Origin: JBFKMV01 sp041629655
GTDB taxonomy: Bacteria > Acidobacteriota > Polarisedimenticolia > Polarisedimenticolales > Polarisedimenticolaceae
Length of the DNA: 39,331 bases
Direction: 5' to 3'
Assembly (NCBI GenBank): GCA_041629655.1
Contig: JBFKMV010000025.1
Coordinates: 1 to 39,331, forward strand
Under the pieces are notes generated by a model. That model saw nothing but the letters and a program-made list of their open reading frames with translations. It was not told where the DNA came from and made no database searches. Both the position numbers and the translations under genes were made by a program. Shown piece by piece: positions 7,952 to 16,795 of the stretch. How positions within the stretch are numbered: position 1 is the stretch's first letter; each line of letters begins with the position of its first letter.

Positions 7952-9721
7952 TCAGAACACGTATTTGACCTTCAGCCGGAACAACGTGGCCGGGTCGATC
8001 GGTCCCAGGAACGCCCGCCCCGGCTCGAAGTAGCCCAGGTTGACCTCGAACTCGAAGTGCCGGAGCTCTTCGAAACCGGCGATCAGGTTCCACTCCTCGC
8101 CGATCTCCGTGTCCAGCAGGTTGAGTCGACGGTCGTCGTAGGATGCCTCCACCAGCTCGCTCGCCGGCTCGTCGAGCCGGTAGCGGTGGTACACCAGGTC
8201 GAGCGAGGTCTTGCGTCGCGGACGGACGCCGATGCCGATGGTCTCGATGTGCAGGTTGGCCAGCTCGGGGCGCGAGATCTCACCGTAGTAGCGGAAGCTC
8301 GAGACGCCGTTCCACTTGCCGTTGTTGAGCTGCAGCCCCGACTGGCGGAACGTGCGGTCGGTATCGTCCAGCGGGTCGTCGTCTCCGCTGCCCATGGCGT
8401 AGCCCAGGGTCAGCGACGGCTCGAGGCGTGACGGCACGATCAGCGTCACGCCGGCATCGAACGCCTCACCGTCGAGCTGCGTGCCGCGAATCGTGCCGCG
8501 CGCGCGGGCCAGCTCGGCCCAGTAACCGAACGTCTTGCGCAGCTTTCCGGACAGACTCAGACCGAAGATTCTCGGACTGAAGTCGCGCGGCGCGCCGGCG
8601 TCGGTCAGGCCGCGGTCGTCGCGGTCGAGCACGTAGGCCGTGATCGCGTGCCGCTTGCCGGGATAGGCCGTGGCGGCGAGGTAGGTGTTGCGCACGTCGC
8701 GGTGGCGCTTGACCGGGTCGACCAGCTCCTCGGCCACGGCCAGCTCGACGCGGAAGCGGGCCCAGTCGGCGAACAGTCGCAGCGCGTCGATGTCGCGGTT
8801 GAACAGCCAGTCGCGCCGGTCGTCGAAGCGGCTGCGGCCGACCTGGAGCGACACGTGCCGGCCCAGGATGCCGTCGAGCTGCACGTAGGCCCGCCCGAGC
8901 GTCAGCTTGCTCCGGTCCTCGAGGGCGTCGTTCTGGTCCTCCAGCTCGCGCTCCTCCTCGGCCTTGACCTGGAGCATCCCGCTGACCCGGCCCCGCGGCT
9001 GGAACGTCAGCTCCAGCCGGCCCCGGCCGCGACCCGCGGTCTCGTCGCTTTCGAACTCGTCGGCCAGGTCGTAGTTCTGCTCGCTCTTGTAATCGAGCCG
9101 CAGCTCGCCGGACAGGCGTGTGAAGCGGCCGAGCTGGACGCCGCGCGCCGGGCGCACGTCCTCGTCGTCGACGAAGCTGCGGGGGCGCACGATGCCGTCC
9201 CAGGCAGTCCGCGCGGTGGCCCGCACCTCCTGGCCCAGCAGCTGGATGTAGGTCTCGGTCTCGGTGTGCACCACCGACTGGACGGCGCCCTCGAGCCGCA
9301 GCCGCGACGGCGAGTCGCCGGGCATGATCCGCACCCGGCGGACCCGGATCTCGCCCGAGTCGTCGACGCGCAGCGAGGCCTTGACGCGCTGCCCCGGGCG
9401 CAGCGTGGCGGGATCGATGTCGTTGCCCGCGGCGTCGCGGAAGCGCGTGCGCTCGTCGGCCTGCAGCCGCAACGCGCCGAAGCGCAGCTCGCCGGTCGCC
9501 GGATCGTAACGGTCGATCGTGCCCTTGACGCTTTCCGAGCCGTCCTGGGCGGCCTCGATCTCCTGGGCCTCGAACACGGTGCCGCGGAACAGGCCCTTGA
9601 TGTTGACGCGCGTGCCGACATCCAACCGCTGGTCGGGGCGCACCGCGGCGGACGCCGCTGTGAGCGGCCAGGCCAACAACGCCGCGGCCAGCAGCAGGGG
9701 CAAGACGGGTTTGGGGTTCAT
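7952..9721 (-). CDS. Outer-membrane beta-barrel, alginate-export-like, with N-terminal DUF5666-like domains
   Basis: A 589-aa protein. The start at ATG 9721 (GAGAGG upstream) gives a clean signal peptide (MNPKPVLPLLLAAALLAWPL, cleavage near ASA-A at 26). Residues about 30-170 look like two small OB/beta domains of the DUF5666 type (VNIKGLFRG...VKGTIDRYD, LRPGQRVKASL, LRLEGAVQSV). Residues about 190-589 form alternating amphipathic strands ending in FRLKVKYVF, with the C-terminal aromatic expected of an outer-membrane barrel. The strand pattern (LGRAYVQLDGILGRHVSLQVGR, DWLFNRDIDALRLFADW) resembles the Alginate_exp porin family. It follows the glycosyltransferase gene by 5 bases at the end of an overlapping operon. 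That placement fits an exit channel for the operon's glycan product; substrate inferred from context only. Confidence 0.7.
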   Translation of the reverse strand: MNPKPVLPLLLAAALLAWPLTAASAAVRPDQRLDVGTRVNIKGLFRGTVFEAQEIEAAQDGSESVKGTIDRYDPATGELRFGALRLQADERTRFRDAAGNDIDPATLRPGQRVKASLRVDDSGEIRVRRVRIMPGDSPSRLRLEGAVQSVVHTETETYIQLLGQEVRATARTAWDGIVRPRSFVDDEDVRPARGVQLGRFTRLSGELRLDYKSEQNYDLADEFESDETAGRGRGRLELTFQPRGRVSGMLQVKAEEERELEDQNDALEDRSKLTLGRAYVQLDGILGRHVSLQVGRSRFDDRRDWLFNRDIDALRLFADWARFRVELAVAEELVDPVKRHRDVRNTYLAATAYPGKRHAITAYVLDRDDRGLTDAGAPRDFSPRIFGLSLSGKLRKTFGYWAELARARGTIRGTQLDGEAFDAGVTLIVPSRLEPSLTLGYAMGSGDDDPLDDTDRTFRQSGLQLNNGKWNGVSSFRYYGEISRPELANLHIETIGIGVRPRRKTSLDLVYHRYRLDEPASELVEASYDDRRLNLLDTEIGEEWNLIAGFEELRHFEFEVNLGYFEPGRAFLGPIDPATLFRLKVKYVF

Positions 9722-9726
9722 CGCGA

Positions 9727-10935
9727 TCAACCTCTCGTCGCCGCGCGCGGGCGCCGGCCGTTCCGGATCGCGCGCCACGACCGGTCCAGCAACGCGGCGG
9801 CCTGTTCAGGTCCGCGGAAATCCAGCCCCCAGTAGGCCTCGGGCTTGCTTCGCTCGAGCCCTGCCCGGATCTGCGCCATCAACGCCACGGGGTCGGGCGG
9901 GTCCTCGCCGATGCATTGCAGGCGACCCCGCGACTCCAGGATCCGGGCGCGGATCCACTGCTCGCGCCGCGGCCGGGTGCGCGGGGCGATGATCGAGCGG
10001 GCGCCGGCGCAGGCCAGCTCGCACACGGTGTTGTAGCCGCCCATCGAGACCACCAGGTCGGCGGCGTGGAAGATCGCCGGCGGGTCGTCCGAGTACTTGA
10101 TCACCGACAGCGAGGGCAGCGCCTGCGCCGCCTCCTCGAAGCGCGCCCGCTTGCGTGAACTCATCAGCGGGCCGGTAATCGCCAGCACCTCGAACTCCGG
10201 CTCGCCGGCCGCGCACAGCTGCTCGAATCCCTCCAGGAACGCGCGCAGCAGCCGGTCGCCGTCGCCACCGCCGCCGAGCGTCACCACGACCAGCCGCCCC
10301 GTGCGCGGCGCGAACTCGCGCCGGATCGACTGCGGATCGCGCATCCGCGGCCCGCGCGGGACGTAGCCGACGTACTCGAGCTTGCTCGCGACGTCGGCGG
10401 GAATCCCGTACTGCTCGACCACGTCGAACACGTCGCGCTGGCCGTAGACCAGGATCAGGTCGTACAGCCGGCGCAGCGCGTCGATCACCCGCTCGCGCCG
10501 CCACGTCGCGCGGACCTTGTCCGGTTCGTCGATCACGTCGCGCAGACCCAGCACGCGCAGGGTCCGCGAGCGGCCGCCGCCCAGCCGGCGCAGCGTGCTG
10601 ACGATCTCGCCCCCCAGCCCCAGCGGCGAATGGTCCACCAGCAGCACGTCGGGCCTGAAGCTGTCGCCCGAGACGCGGATCAGCCGCTCGCGCATCTTGA
10701 CCACGCTGCCGACCGTCATGTCCAGCTCGCGACTGACGTAACTGCCCAGCTCGTCCTTGGTCACCGAGGGCAGCTTGAGGTAGTCGCAGCCCTCGGGGTA
10801 CTCGAAGTAGTGCGCGCGGGGCGCGCCCGTCAGCAGCAGGCACGACGATTCCGGCCGGCGCGCCAGCACGGCTTCGGCCAGCGAGATCGACCGCCGCACG
10901 TGGCCCAGGCCGTAGGAATCGGGGCTGTAGAGCAT
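9727..10935 (-). CDS. Predicted glycosyltransferase, COG4671/MurG-like (GT-B)
   Basis: A 402-aa cytoplasmic GT-B fold protein. The N-terminus MLYSPDSYGLGHVRRS carries the Gly-Leu-Gly-His loop typical of MurG-like enzymes. The stretches YLKLPSVTKDELGSYVSRE and LLVDHSPLGLGGE match the COG4671 'predicted glycosyltransferase' pattern as I recall it. The C-terminal half holds VVTLGGGGDGDRLL and the donor-binding VVSMGGYNTVCELACAG. Donor and acceptor cannot be read. The ATG at 10935 overlaps the upstream stop (TGATG), supporting this start; a TTG at 10944 would add three residues. It is the seventh gene of the overlapping run and lies directly before the outer-membrane barrel. Confidence 0.85.
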   Translation of the reverse strand: MLYSPDSYGLGHVRRSISLAEAVLARRPESSCLLLTGAPRAHYFEYPEGCDYLKLPSVTKDELGSYVSRELDMTVGSVVKMRERLIRVSGDSFRPDVLLVDHSPLGLGGEIVSTLRRLGGGRSRTLRVLGLRDVIDEPDKVRATWRRERVIDALRRLYDLILVYGQRDVFDVVEQYGIPADVASKLEYVGYVPRGPRMRDPQSIRREFAPRTGRLVVVTLGGGGDGDRLLRAFLEGFEQLCAAGEPEFEVLAITGPLMSSRKRARFEEAAQALPSLSVIKYSDDPPAIFHAADLVVSMGGYNTVCELACAGARSIIAPRTRPRREQWIRARILESRGRLQCIGEDPPDPVALMAQIRAGLERSKPEAYWGLDFRGPEQAAALLDRSWRAIRNGRRPRAATRG

Positions 10936-12068
10936 CAGTCGCAAGGGGCCACCTCGACGTCCTCATGAGCCCGCGCGGGATCCGCTGATACCCGCCGGGG
11001 GGACGGAAGCGGCTCCGCCCAGTCACCGCTGCGCTCGAGCGCTTGCTCCGCGCTCCGCATCAGCCGCCCCAGCAGGCCCGGCTCGCGCCGGCGGCGCGCG
11101 TAGATCAGCGCCAGGCGAAGCAACGCCGAGGCGGTCCAGACGTGGACCCGCTCCGGACCGGCGACGGCAGCCACACGCAACGCGATCTCGCGCCACGGCA
11201 CACGCGCGCCCTGCAGCGCGCGCAGCCGCAGGTGCGCGAGGAGGTTTCCGGCGTCCAGGCCCGGCGGCCCGGCCGCCGCGAGGTCCAGGTCGATCAGGGA
11301 CCCCTTCGCGCCGTCGAGCAGGATCTGCTTGTCGTGCAGGTCGCGGTGGCAGAACCGCGCCGGCTCGTCGGGCAGCGACCTGAGGGCCGCGCAGACCCGC
11401 CGGACCAGCGGGGCCGCCGCGGGCGACGGGTTCTCGAGCGTGGCGTGGAAGGCCTCGAGACGCGACTCCAGCAGCCGCACCTCGTCCCCCACGCCGTAGC
11501 GCGGGAAACGGCGCGGCAGCGTGGTGGTGCCGATCCAGCGCAGCAGGTCGGCGATCCGGTCGCCGTCCTCGGGGCGCCCCTCGCCGGCGAGCCAACGCTC
11601 GTTCAGCGAGCGGCCCTCGACCCGCTCGAGCCGGATCGTGCGCGTCCCGGCGTCGTACCGCAGTACCGCCGGGGTGCGCCACTGCGTGGCGGGGTTGGTG
11701 GCGGGGAGCGTCCAGCGCTCGAGCAGGTTGCGGTCACGGCGGTAGACCTTGGTGATCCACGACCGCTCGCCGTCGCTCGAGGCGAGGACCGCGCGGCGGC
11801 CGACCCGCCACGCCAGCAGCCGGTGCCGCGCTCCGTTGCGCCGCCGCGGACCGAGCGCCTCGTGCAGCCCGGGCAGCCGGCCGTCGTCGAGCGGCGACAG
11901 CGGCACCAGGCGGCGGCATGCCGGATCCGTCCCGTACCACCCGGCCGCGCCGTCCGGAGCGAGAAACAGCCAGTCACCGCTGTTGCGTCGCTGCACGCGC
12001 AGCCATTCGCGTCCCCGGGCCAGCCCGGCCGCGGGCTCCACGAGCTCGTCGGTCCAGCTCGGCGTCAC
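10935..12068 (-). CDS. APH-fold phosphotransferase (aminoglycoside-kinase-like), first of two in the operon
   Basis: A 377-aa protein-kinase-like phosphotransferase. The N-terminal third (residues 1-100) is not recognised. ITKVYR (105-110) probably holds the ATP-binding Lys. The Brenner-type catalytic loop is CHRDLHDKQ (240-248) and the metal-binding segment is LIDLDLA (258-263). The loop has Gln where most APH enzymes have Asn. The GTG start at 12068 overlaps the upstream stop as GTGA. A longer frame to 12263 was rejected because it reads Arg-rich antisense-like sequence over the upstream gene. Placed among glycosyltransferases, it probably phosphorylates a sugar, polyol or glycolipid rather than an antibiotic; the substrate is unknown. 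Confidence 0.8.
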   Translation of the reverse strand: MTPSWTDELVEPAAGLARGREWLRVQRRNSGDWLFLAPDGAAGWYGTDPACRRLVPLSPLDDGRLPGLHEALGPRRRNGARHRLLAWRVGRRAVLASSDGERSWITKVYRRDRNLLERWTLPATNPATQWRTPAVLRYDAGTRTIRLERVEGRSLNERWLAGEGRPEDGDRIADLLRWIGTTTLPRRFPRYGVGDEVRLLESRLEAFHATLENPSPAAAPLVRRVCAALRSLPDEPARFCHRDLHDKQILLDGAKGSLIDLDLAAAGPPGLDAGNLLAHLRLRALQGARVPWREIALRVAAVAGPERVHVWTASALLRLALIYARRRREPGLLGRLMRSAEQALERSGDWAEPLPSPRRVSADPARAHEDVEVAPCD

Positions 12069-13372
12069 CGCGTCACCGCCATCAGCCGCGACTCGATGCG
12101 GTCGAGCCGCTCCTGGACGAGCCGCGGCCAGTCCGGCGCGAGGCGGCGGAACGGCACCGCCAGCCGGTGGAACGCGGCCGTGGCCCGGCCGAGCGCGAGC
12201 TGCTCCCGCGTCGCGGCGCGGGGCGCGACCTTCGCGTAACCGTCCAGGAAGGCCTCCCCCCACGGTCCGACGTCGCCCGCCTCCGCCAGGTAGGCCAGCA
12301 TCGAGCCGAGATCGGTCGCCGGATGCCCGGCGCCGGCGCGGTCGAAGTCGGCCACGAGCGGCGGACCGTCTCCCAGGACGACCTGGCCGGGGTGGAAATC
12401 GCCGTGAACCGTCACGGCCGGACTGCCGTCGAACAGCGCGGGCAGCAACGCGGCCAGCCGCTGGCCGACCTGCTCGATCCTCCGCGCCTCCCCGGGGAGC
12501 AGCGCGGCGAGATCGGCGCCCTGCCGTGCGACGTCACCGACCGGGTCGCCCGCCCGGTCGCCGAGCGACACCGGCAGACCGTGCAGGACCGCGAGCGCGC
12601 GTCCCGCCCGTTCCGCGGCCTCGCCGGCGCGCGCGGTCGCCAGCAGCTGCGCCAGCGACGACCCGCGCGCCCAGTCCCGCATCGTCAGGCCGCGCGCGGC
12701 GCTGCGGGTCGCGCCACCGGGCAGGGCCAGGTCGGACGAGGCCGCCGCCGCCCGACGGATCGCGGCCAGCTTGCGCTCGGTGGCCTCGTACGCCCGTTGC
12801 GGCTCGATACGGACGTGCACCGGCACGAGGCGGCGCTCGCGGTCCTCGCGGCGCTCGAGACAGGCGTCGACCCGGTACACCGCGCGGCGTCCCGGCTTGT
12901 AGGCCAGCAGGCGCCGCGTGGTCCGATGCTTGACCAGCCGCCACCCGGGTGGGCCGTCGCCGTCGAGGTACTCGAGCAGCGCCTGCTTCAGGCGGTAGTC
13001 GCGGTGGAAGTGGCGCAGCGCGGGAAGCTCGGGATCGTTGGGGAACGGAACGGCGACCACGGCGTGGGACCGGTCGAGAAAGGCGCCGTAGCGCGGATCG
13101 TGAAGCAGCAGCTTGCGCGTCGCGACCTTGGCCCAGGCCTCCTCGGCGCGCCGGGTGTCGGGGTACAGGTGCAGCAGGAACCCCTGCGGCGGATCCCCGT
13201 GCAACACCGCCAGGCGGCAGGAGGTATGCGGTTTCAACCGCACGTAGCGCACCGCCGCCCGGAAGCGGGCAAGCGGGAAGACACGCTGCTGCTCGACCCA
13301 GCGATCCCTGAGGTCGCCGGCGTGCAGCGCGGCGAGTCCCGGTAGACCGGCGGGTGGAACGGGAAAGCTCAT
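12065..13372 (-). CDS. APH-fold phosphotransferase, second of two in the operon
   Basis: A 435-aa protein with a ~200-residue N-terminal extension (also kinase-like: YVRLKPHTSCRLAVLHGD looks like an N-lobe) and a C-terminal APH domain. The catalytic loop is HGDFHPGQ (323-330) and the metal-binding segment is VADFDRAG (340-347). As in its neighbour, Gln replaces the usual Asn of HGDxxxxN. The extra N-terminal half may be a degenerate second kinase lobe or an acceptor-binding domain. The ATG at 13372 overlaps the stop of the upstream glycosyltransferase (ATGA). The gene's end overlaps the next kinase start. The two kinases share little obvious sequence outside the core, so they are not a recent duplication. 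Confidence 0.8.
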   Translation of the reverse strand: MSFPVPPAGLPGLAALHAGDLRDRWVEQQRVFPLARFRAAVRYVRLKPHTSCRLAVLHGDPPQGFLLHLYPDTRRAEEAWAKVATRKLLLHDPRYGAFLDRSHAVVAVPFPNDPELPALRHFHRDYRLKQALLEYLDGDGPPGWRLVKHRTTRRLLAYKPGRRAVYRVDACLERREDRERRLVPVHVRIEPQRAYEATERKLAAIRRAAAASSDLALPGGATRSAARGLTMRDWARGSSLAQLLATARAGEAAERAGRALAVLHGLPVSLGDRAGDPVGDVARQGADLAALLPGEARRIEQVGQRLAALLPALFDGSPAVTVHGDFHPGQVVLGDGPPLVADFDRAGAGHPATDLGSMLAYLAEAGDVGPWGEAFLDGYAKVAPRAATREQLALGRATAAFHRLAVPFRRLAPDWPRLVQERLDRIESRLMAVTR

Positions 13373-14526
13373 GCCGTCACCCGCTCCACGAGCGTCTCGA
13401 TGCCGTCGAGGATCTGCCGCACCCGTCGGTCCCAGGTCGCGTGCTGCGCGACCCAGGTCGAGGCCGCCCGCGCGCGACGGACGGCGTCCTCGCGACCGTC
13501 GGTCAGGGCGTGCGCCATGACGCGCGCCAGGTCCGCGGCGTCGCCGGGACGGTACAGCGATCCGAGACGCCCGTCGTCGAGCACCGCGCGGATCTGGCCG
13601 ATGTCCGCGGCCACCAGCGGCAGCCCCAGCGCCATGAACTCGAACACCTTGAGCGGCGAGTAGTAGAAGTCCTCGAGGTCCTGGTACGGCGCGACGGCGA
13701 GATCGCCCCGGGACAGCCAGCGCGGCACCTCGGCCTGGGGCACGCTGCCGGTGAAACGGATCCGCGTGTCGAGACCCAGCCGCCGCGCGTCCTCCGCGAA
13801 TCCCTCGCGCAGCGGTCCGTCGCCGACGCAGAGCAGTCGTGCCGCGGACACGTGCCGCTCGACGAGGATCCGGAACGCCCCGAGCAGATCTTCGAGACCG
13901 TGCCACGGCCGGAACGACCCGCAGAACACGACCGTCGGATCGCCGTTGCTCGGGCCGCGGCGGGTCGCCGGCGGCGCGAACAGCTCCGGGTCGACGCCGT
14001 TCGGTACGACCCACACGCCGCGTGTCGTCTCGCGCATCCCACGCACCCAGTCGGCGACCTGCTCGGAGACGCAGACCACGCCGTCCGCCTGCTTCATCAG
14101 CAAGTCGGCGATCCCCGACGCGAGCGGATGGTGACGCAATGCGCGGTAGCGTCGCGCCTCGCGCGGCAGCGGACTGTTGACCTCCAGCACGAACGGGACG
14201 CCCCACTCGCGCGCCCGCGCCAGCCCGCCGGTGTGCCACAGGCTGTAGCGTTCGTAGACGAAGTCCGGCCGCGGCTCGACGTCGCGCAGCGAGTCGCGGC
14301 CGAGCAGGTACGCCTCCAGCTCGCCGCGCTTCCCGCCGTCGTCCGGTGCGAGGGGCGACAGCGGTACACCGCGGAGCGTCGTGGCCCGAGCCCGCGCGGA
14401 GCGTACCTCGCCGACCAGGCCGGCCCGCGTCAGCGCCGCGACCACGCCGGCGACGTGCACCGAGCTGCCCTTGGTTCCCGGCAGCGACACGCCGGTGTCG
14501 GCGGAGACGTAGAGGAAACGCTTCAC
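13369..14526 (-). CDS. Glycosyltransferase family 4 (GT-B), first of two
   Basis: A 385-aa GT4-type glycosyltransferase. The N-terminal acceptor domain begins with KRFLYVSADTGVSLPGTKGSSVHV, where GTKGSSVH is the loop expected of GT-B enzymes. The C-terminal nucleotide-sugar domain has VVPNGVDPELF, VVFCGSFRPWHGLEDLL, FTGSVPQAEVPRWL and the EX7E-like segment KVFEFMALGLPLVAADIGQI. It starts with GTG at 14526, overlapping the upstream stop (GTGA), and ends in an ATGA overlap with the downstream kinase. It presumably adds a sugar to a lipid- or protein-linked acceptor at the inner face of the cytoplasmic membrane; donor unknown. Confidence 0.9.
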   Translation of the reverse strand: MKRFLYVSADTGVSLPGTKGSSVHVAGVVAALTRAGLVGEVRSARARATTLRGVPLSPLAPDDGGKRGELEAYLLGRDSLRDVEPRPDFVYERYSLWHTGGLARAREWGVPFVLEVNSPLPREARRYRALRHHPLASGIADLLMKQADGVVCVSEQVADWVRGMRETTRGVWVVPNGVDPELFAPPATRRGPSNGDPTVVFCGSFRPWHGLEDLLGAFRILVERHVSAARLLCVGDGPLREGFAEDARRLGLDTRIRFTGSVPQAEVPRWLSRGDLAVAPYQDLEDFYYSPLKVFEFMALGLPLVAADIGQIRAVLDDGRLGSLYRPGDAADLARVMAHALTDGREDAVRRARAASTWVAQHATWDRRVRQILDGIETLVERVTA

Positions 14527-15785
14527 GCCGGAACCTCGAGGCCGGCGCGTTCGACGAACATCCCGCGCAAGCGGCCGACGTTGCGCGCGAGGTCGAACTT
14601 GCGCAGGCAGACCTCGCGGCAGGCGCCCGGTTCGCGGCCTCCGTCGCGCAGCTCGCCCCAGACGGTCTCGATCGCCGCTGCCATCGCCGCGGCGTCGCCC
14701 GGCGCGGTGAGGAGGCCCGTGCCGGGCTCGACGATCTCGGGTACGCCCGTCAGCGAGGTCGAGACCAGCGGCAGGTCGAGCGCCAGCGCCTCCAGCAGGA
14801 CCGTGGGCAGGGCGTCCATGTTGCCGTCCTGGTCGGGCACGCAGGCCAGCGCGACCAGGTCGGCCGAGTGCAGGATCTCGATCACCCGGTCGTGGCCCAG
14901 CGCGCCGGTGAAGGTCACCTCGTCGCGTAGCCCGAGCTCGTCGCGCAACCGCAGCAGGGCGTCGTGCTCCGTGCCGCCCCCGACGATGGTGGCGCGGCAG
15001 GCGAGCCCGTTCGCCTTGCACAGCGAGAGCGCCCGCAGCAGGTGGTCGAAGCCCTTCTTGGGCACCAGCCGGCCGACGCTGACGACGTGCGGGAGGCGCG
15101 GGGGCCCGCCCTCCCGCTTGCGCGGGCGGAGCCGGGTCAGGTCCACACCGTTGTACAGCGTGACGACCTTCGCCGGGTCCACGCCGGGCGTGTGGGCCAG
15201 GATGTACTCGCGGTTGAACTCGCTGACGGTGACGCAGAACGCGCTCCGCTCGACCAGCTCGGCGAACAGCGTGCGGTCGACCGTGGCGCGGAAGATGTCC
15301 TTGGCGTGCGCCGTGAACGAGAACGAGACCCCGGCGAGTTGCGCCACGACCGCCGCCATGCGGGTGGCCACGGTGGCGAAGTGCGCGTGCAGGTGCTCGA
15401 CGCCGGCCTCCCGGACGTGGGCCGCGATGACCAGGGCGCGCAGCAGGAACTCCAGGTCGCGCGGCACCGCGTGCCGGCGCAGCAACCGGACCGCCTCGTC
15501 CCAGCGCTCCGGTGGCGTCGCCAGCGACGCGGGCAGCTCGTGGACCACGTTCCACCACAGCTCGGGCTTCTGGCTCGGGTAGTACCGCGCCGCCAGCGTC
15601 AGCTCGGCCAGCTGCGGATGGAACCGGCCGTCGTCGGGATGCTTGAGGCTGAACACCGAGGCCGTCACGCCCTGGCGTTCCAGCTCCAAGAGCTCGTTGA
15701 GGATGAACGTTTCCGACAGCCGCGGGAACATCTTCAGCACGTACCCGACGCGCAAGGCGGAGTCGGTGGTCTGCGATCGATTCAT
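14523..15785 (-). CDS. Glycosyltransferase family 4 (GT-B), WcaL/exopolysaccharide type
   Basis: A 420-aa GT4 enzyme. The N-terminal segment YVLKMFPRLSETFILNELLELE and the HLHAHFATVATRMA motif are typical of the colanic-acid/exopolysaccharide WcaL-like branch. The C-terminal donor domain has VTLYNGVDL, VVSVGRLVPKKGFDHLL, FTGALGHDRV and the EX7E region LLEALALDLPLVSTSLTGVPEIV. The ATG at 15785 overlaps the sulfotransferase stop (ATGA). Together with the next gene it gives two consecutive GT4 enzymes, so at least two glycosidic bonds are likely in the product. Sugar identities are not predictable from the sequence. Confidence 0.9.
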   Translation of the reverse strand: MNRSQTTDSALRVGYVLKMFPRLSETFILNELLELERQGVTASVFSLKHPDDGRFHPQLAELTLAARYYPSQKPELWWNVVHELPASLATPPERWDEAVRLLRRHAVPRDLEFLLRALVIAAHVREAGVEHLHAHFATVATRMAAVVAQLAGVSFSFTAHAKDIFRATVDRTLFAELVERSAFCVTVSEFNREYILAHTPGVDPAKVVTLYNGVDLTRLRPRKREGGPPRLPHVVSVGRLVPKKGFDHLLRALSLCKANGLACRATIVGGGTEHDALLRLRDELGLRDEVTFTGALGHDRVIEILHSADLVALACVPDQDGNMDALPTVLLEALALDLPLVSTSLTGVPEIVEPGTGLLTAPGDAAAMAAAIETVWGELRDGGREPGACREVCLRKFDLARNVGRLRGMFVERAGLEVPA

Positions 15786-16795
15786 GGGCCCACCCGGTCT
15801 TCGGCCGCCAGCGCTTGCCGCAGCCGGATGCGTTTGGCGAGCTTGCGCTCGCGTCGTTGGATGAAACCGTCCCACCACTCGGCGGCCTCCGCTGCCGCCC
15901 GCCGCACCGCGACCGACGGCGCCGCGCCGGAGCGCGAGAGACCGAGTTCGTCGAGCAGATCCCCGGCCAGCGCCTCGAACAGCGCGACGTCCTCGGCCGG
16001 CAGCTGCCGGCGCCAGTCGCGAAGGCCCGCGGTGGGCGGGAGCCACTGGCTCTTGGCCGAGCCGCCGGCGCCCGACGTCGGCTTGCCGCGATGGAACTCG
16101 AGCATCGCCGGGTGCATGGGAATCCCGAGAAACGCGGCGATCCGCGTCAGCTCCCGCTCGGGGTCGGCGACCAGCGCCTCGTAGGAGACCTCGTGGTACG
16201 GACCCGAGCGGCCCTGGCGCGCCGCCTCGCGCCCGGATTGCACCTGCCAGCGCCACCACAGCGCGCAGGCCGCCACCGGGTGGCGCTCCCACAGCTCGAG
16301 CCGCCCCGGTCCCTTGCCCGGCGTGGCCCAGTCCAGCAGCGACAGCGCGACGTCACGCCCGTCGCGCACGATGTGCACCACCCTGGCGCGCGGGAACAGC
16401 CCGGCCAGCAGCGGCAGGCGCCGCACGTAGTCCGGCGTCTTCTCGCCGCCCAGCCGCTTGCCCCGCTGCTGCGCGAAGCGCGTGTACAGCCGGCCGGCGA
16501 ACTCGCCGAGGTCACGGCACCCGCGCGCCAGCAGGCGGGCTTCGGCCGCGGGAACGCCCAGCCGCTCGAAGCGGTGGTACACGACCACGGCGTCGACGAC
16601 TCGCTCGGTCAGCGGCGGCACGCGGCCCCGCTCGATCTCTGCGAGCTGCTCCGGGGCCTCCCGCTCGACAGCGCGCGGGATGAAGTGCGTGTCGTTGGCC
16701 ACCGCCAGCTCGGGGTGGTGGTCCAGCATCCGCTGCAGCAGCGTCGTACCCGACCGTGGGCAGCCGACGACGAAGACGAACGGGTTCAGCTTCAT
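15782..16795 (-). CDS. PAPS-dependent sulfotransferase
   Basis: A 337-aa sulfotransferase. The 5'-phosphosulfate loop GCPRSGTTLL is at residues 11-20, close to the N-terminus. The 3'-phosphate-binding strand-helix ARVVHIVRDGRDVALSLL lies in the middle (IVRDGRDVA with Arg and the later Ser). No signal peptide or membrane segment is seen, so sulfation occurs in the cytoplasm using PAPS. The C-terminal ~60 residues are basic and rich in Arg/Ala. It lies between the ABC exporter and the two GT4 genes with ATGA overlaps on both sides, implying that the glycan or glycolipid product is sulfated before export. Confidence 0.9.
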   Translation of the reverse strand: MKLNPFVFVVGCPRSGTTLLQRMLDHHPELAVANDTHFIPRAVEREAPEQLAEIERGRVPPLTERVVDAVVVYHRFERLGVPAAEARLLARGCRDLGEFAGRLYTRFAQQRGKRLGGEKTPDYVRRLPLLAGLFPRARVVHIVRDGRDVALSLLDWATPGKGPGRLELWERHPVAACALWWRWQVQSGREAARQGRSGPYHEVSYEALVADPERELTRIAAFLGIPMHPAMLEFHRGKPTSGAGGSAKSQWLPPTAGLRDWRRQLPAEDVALFEALAGDLLDELGLSRSGAAPSVAVRRAAAEAAEWWDGFIQRRERKLAKRIRLRQALAAEDRVGP

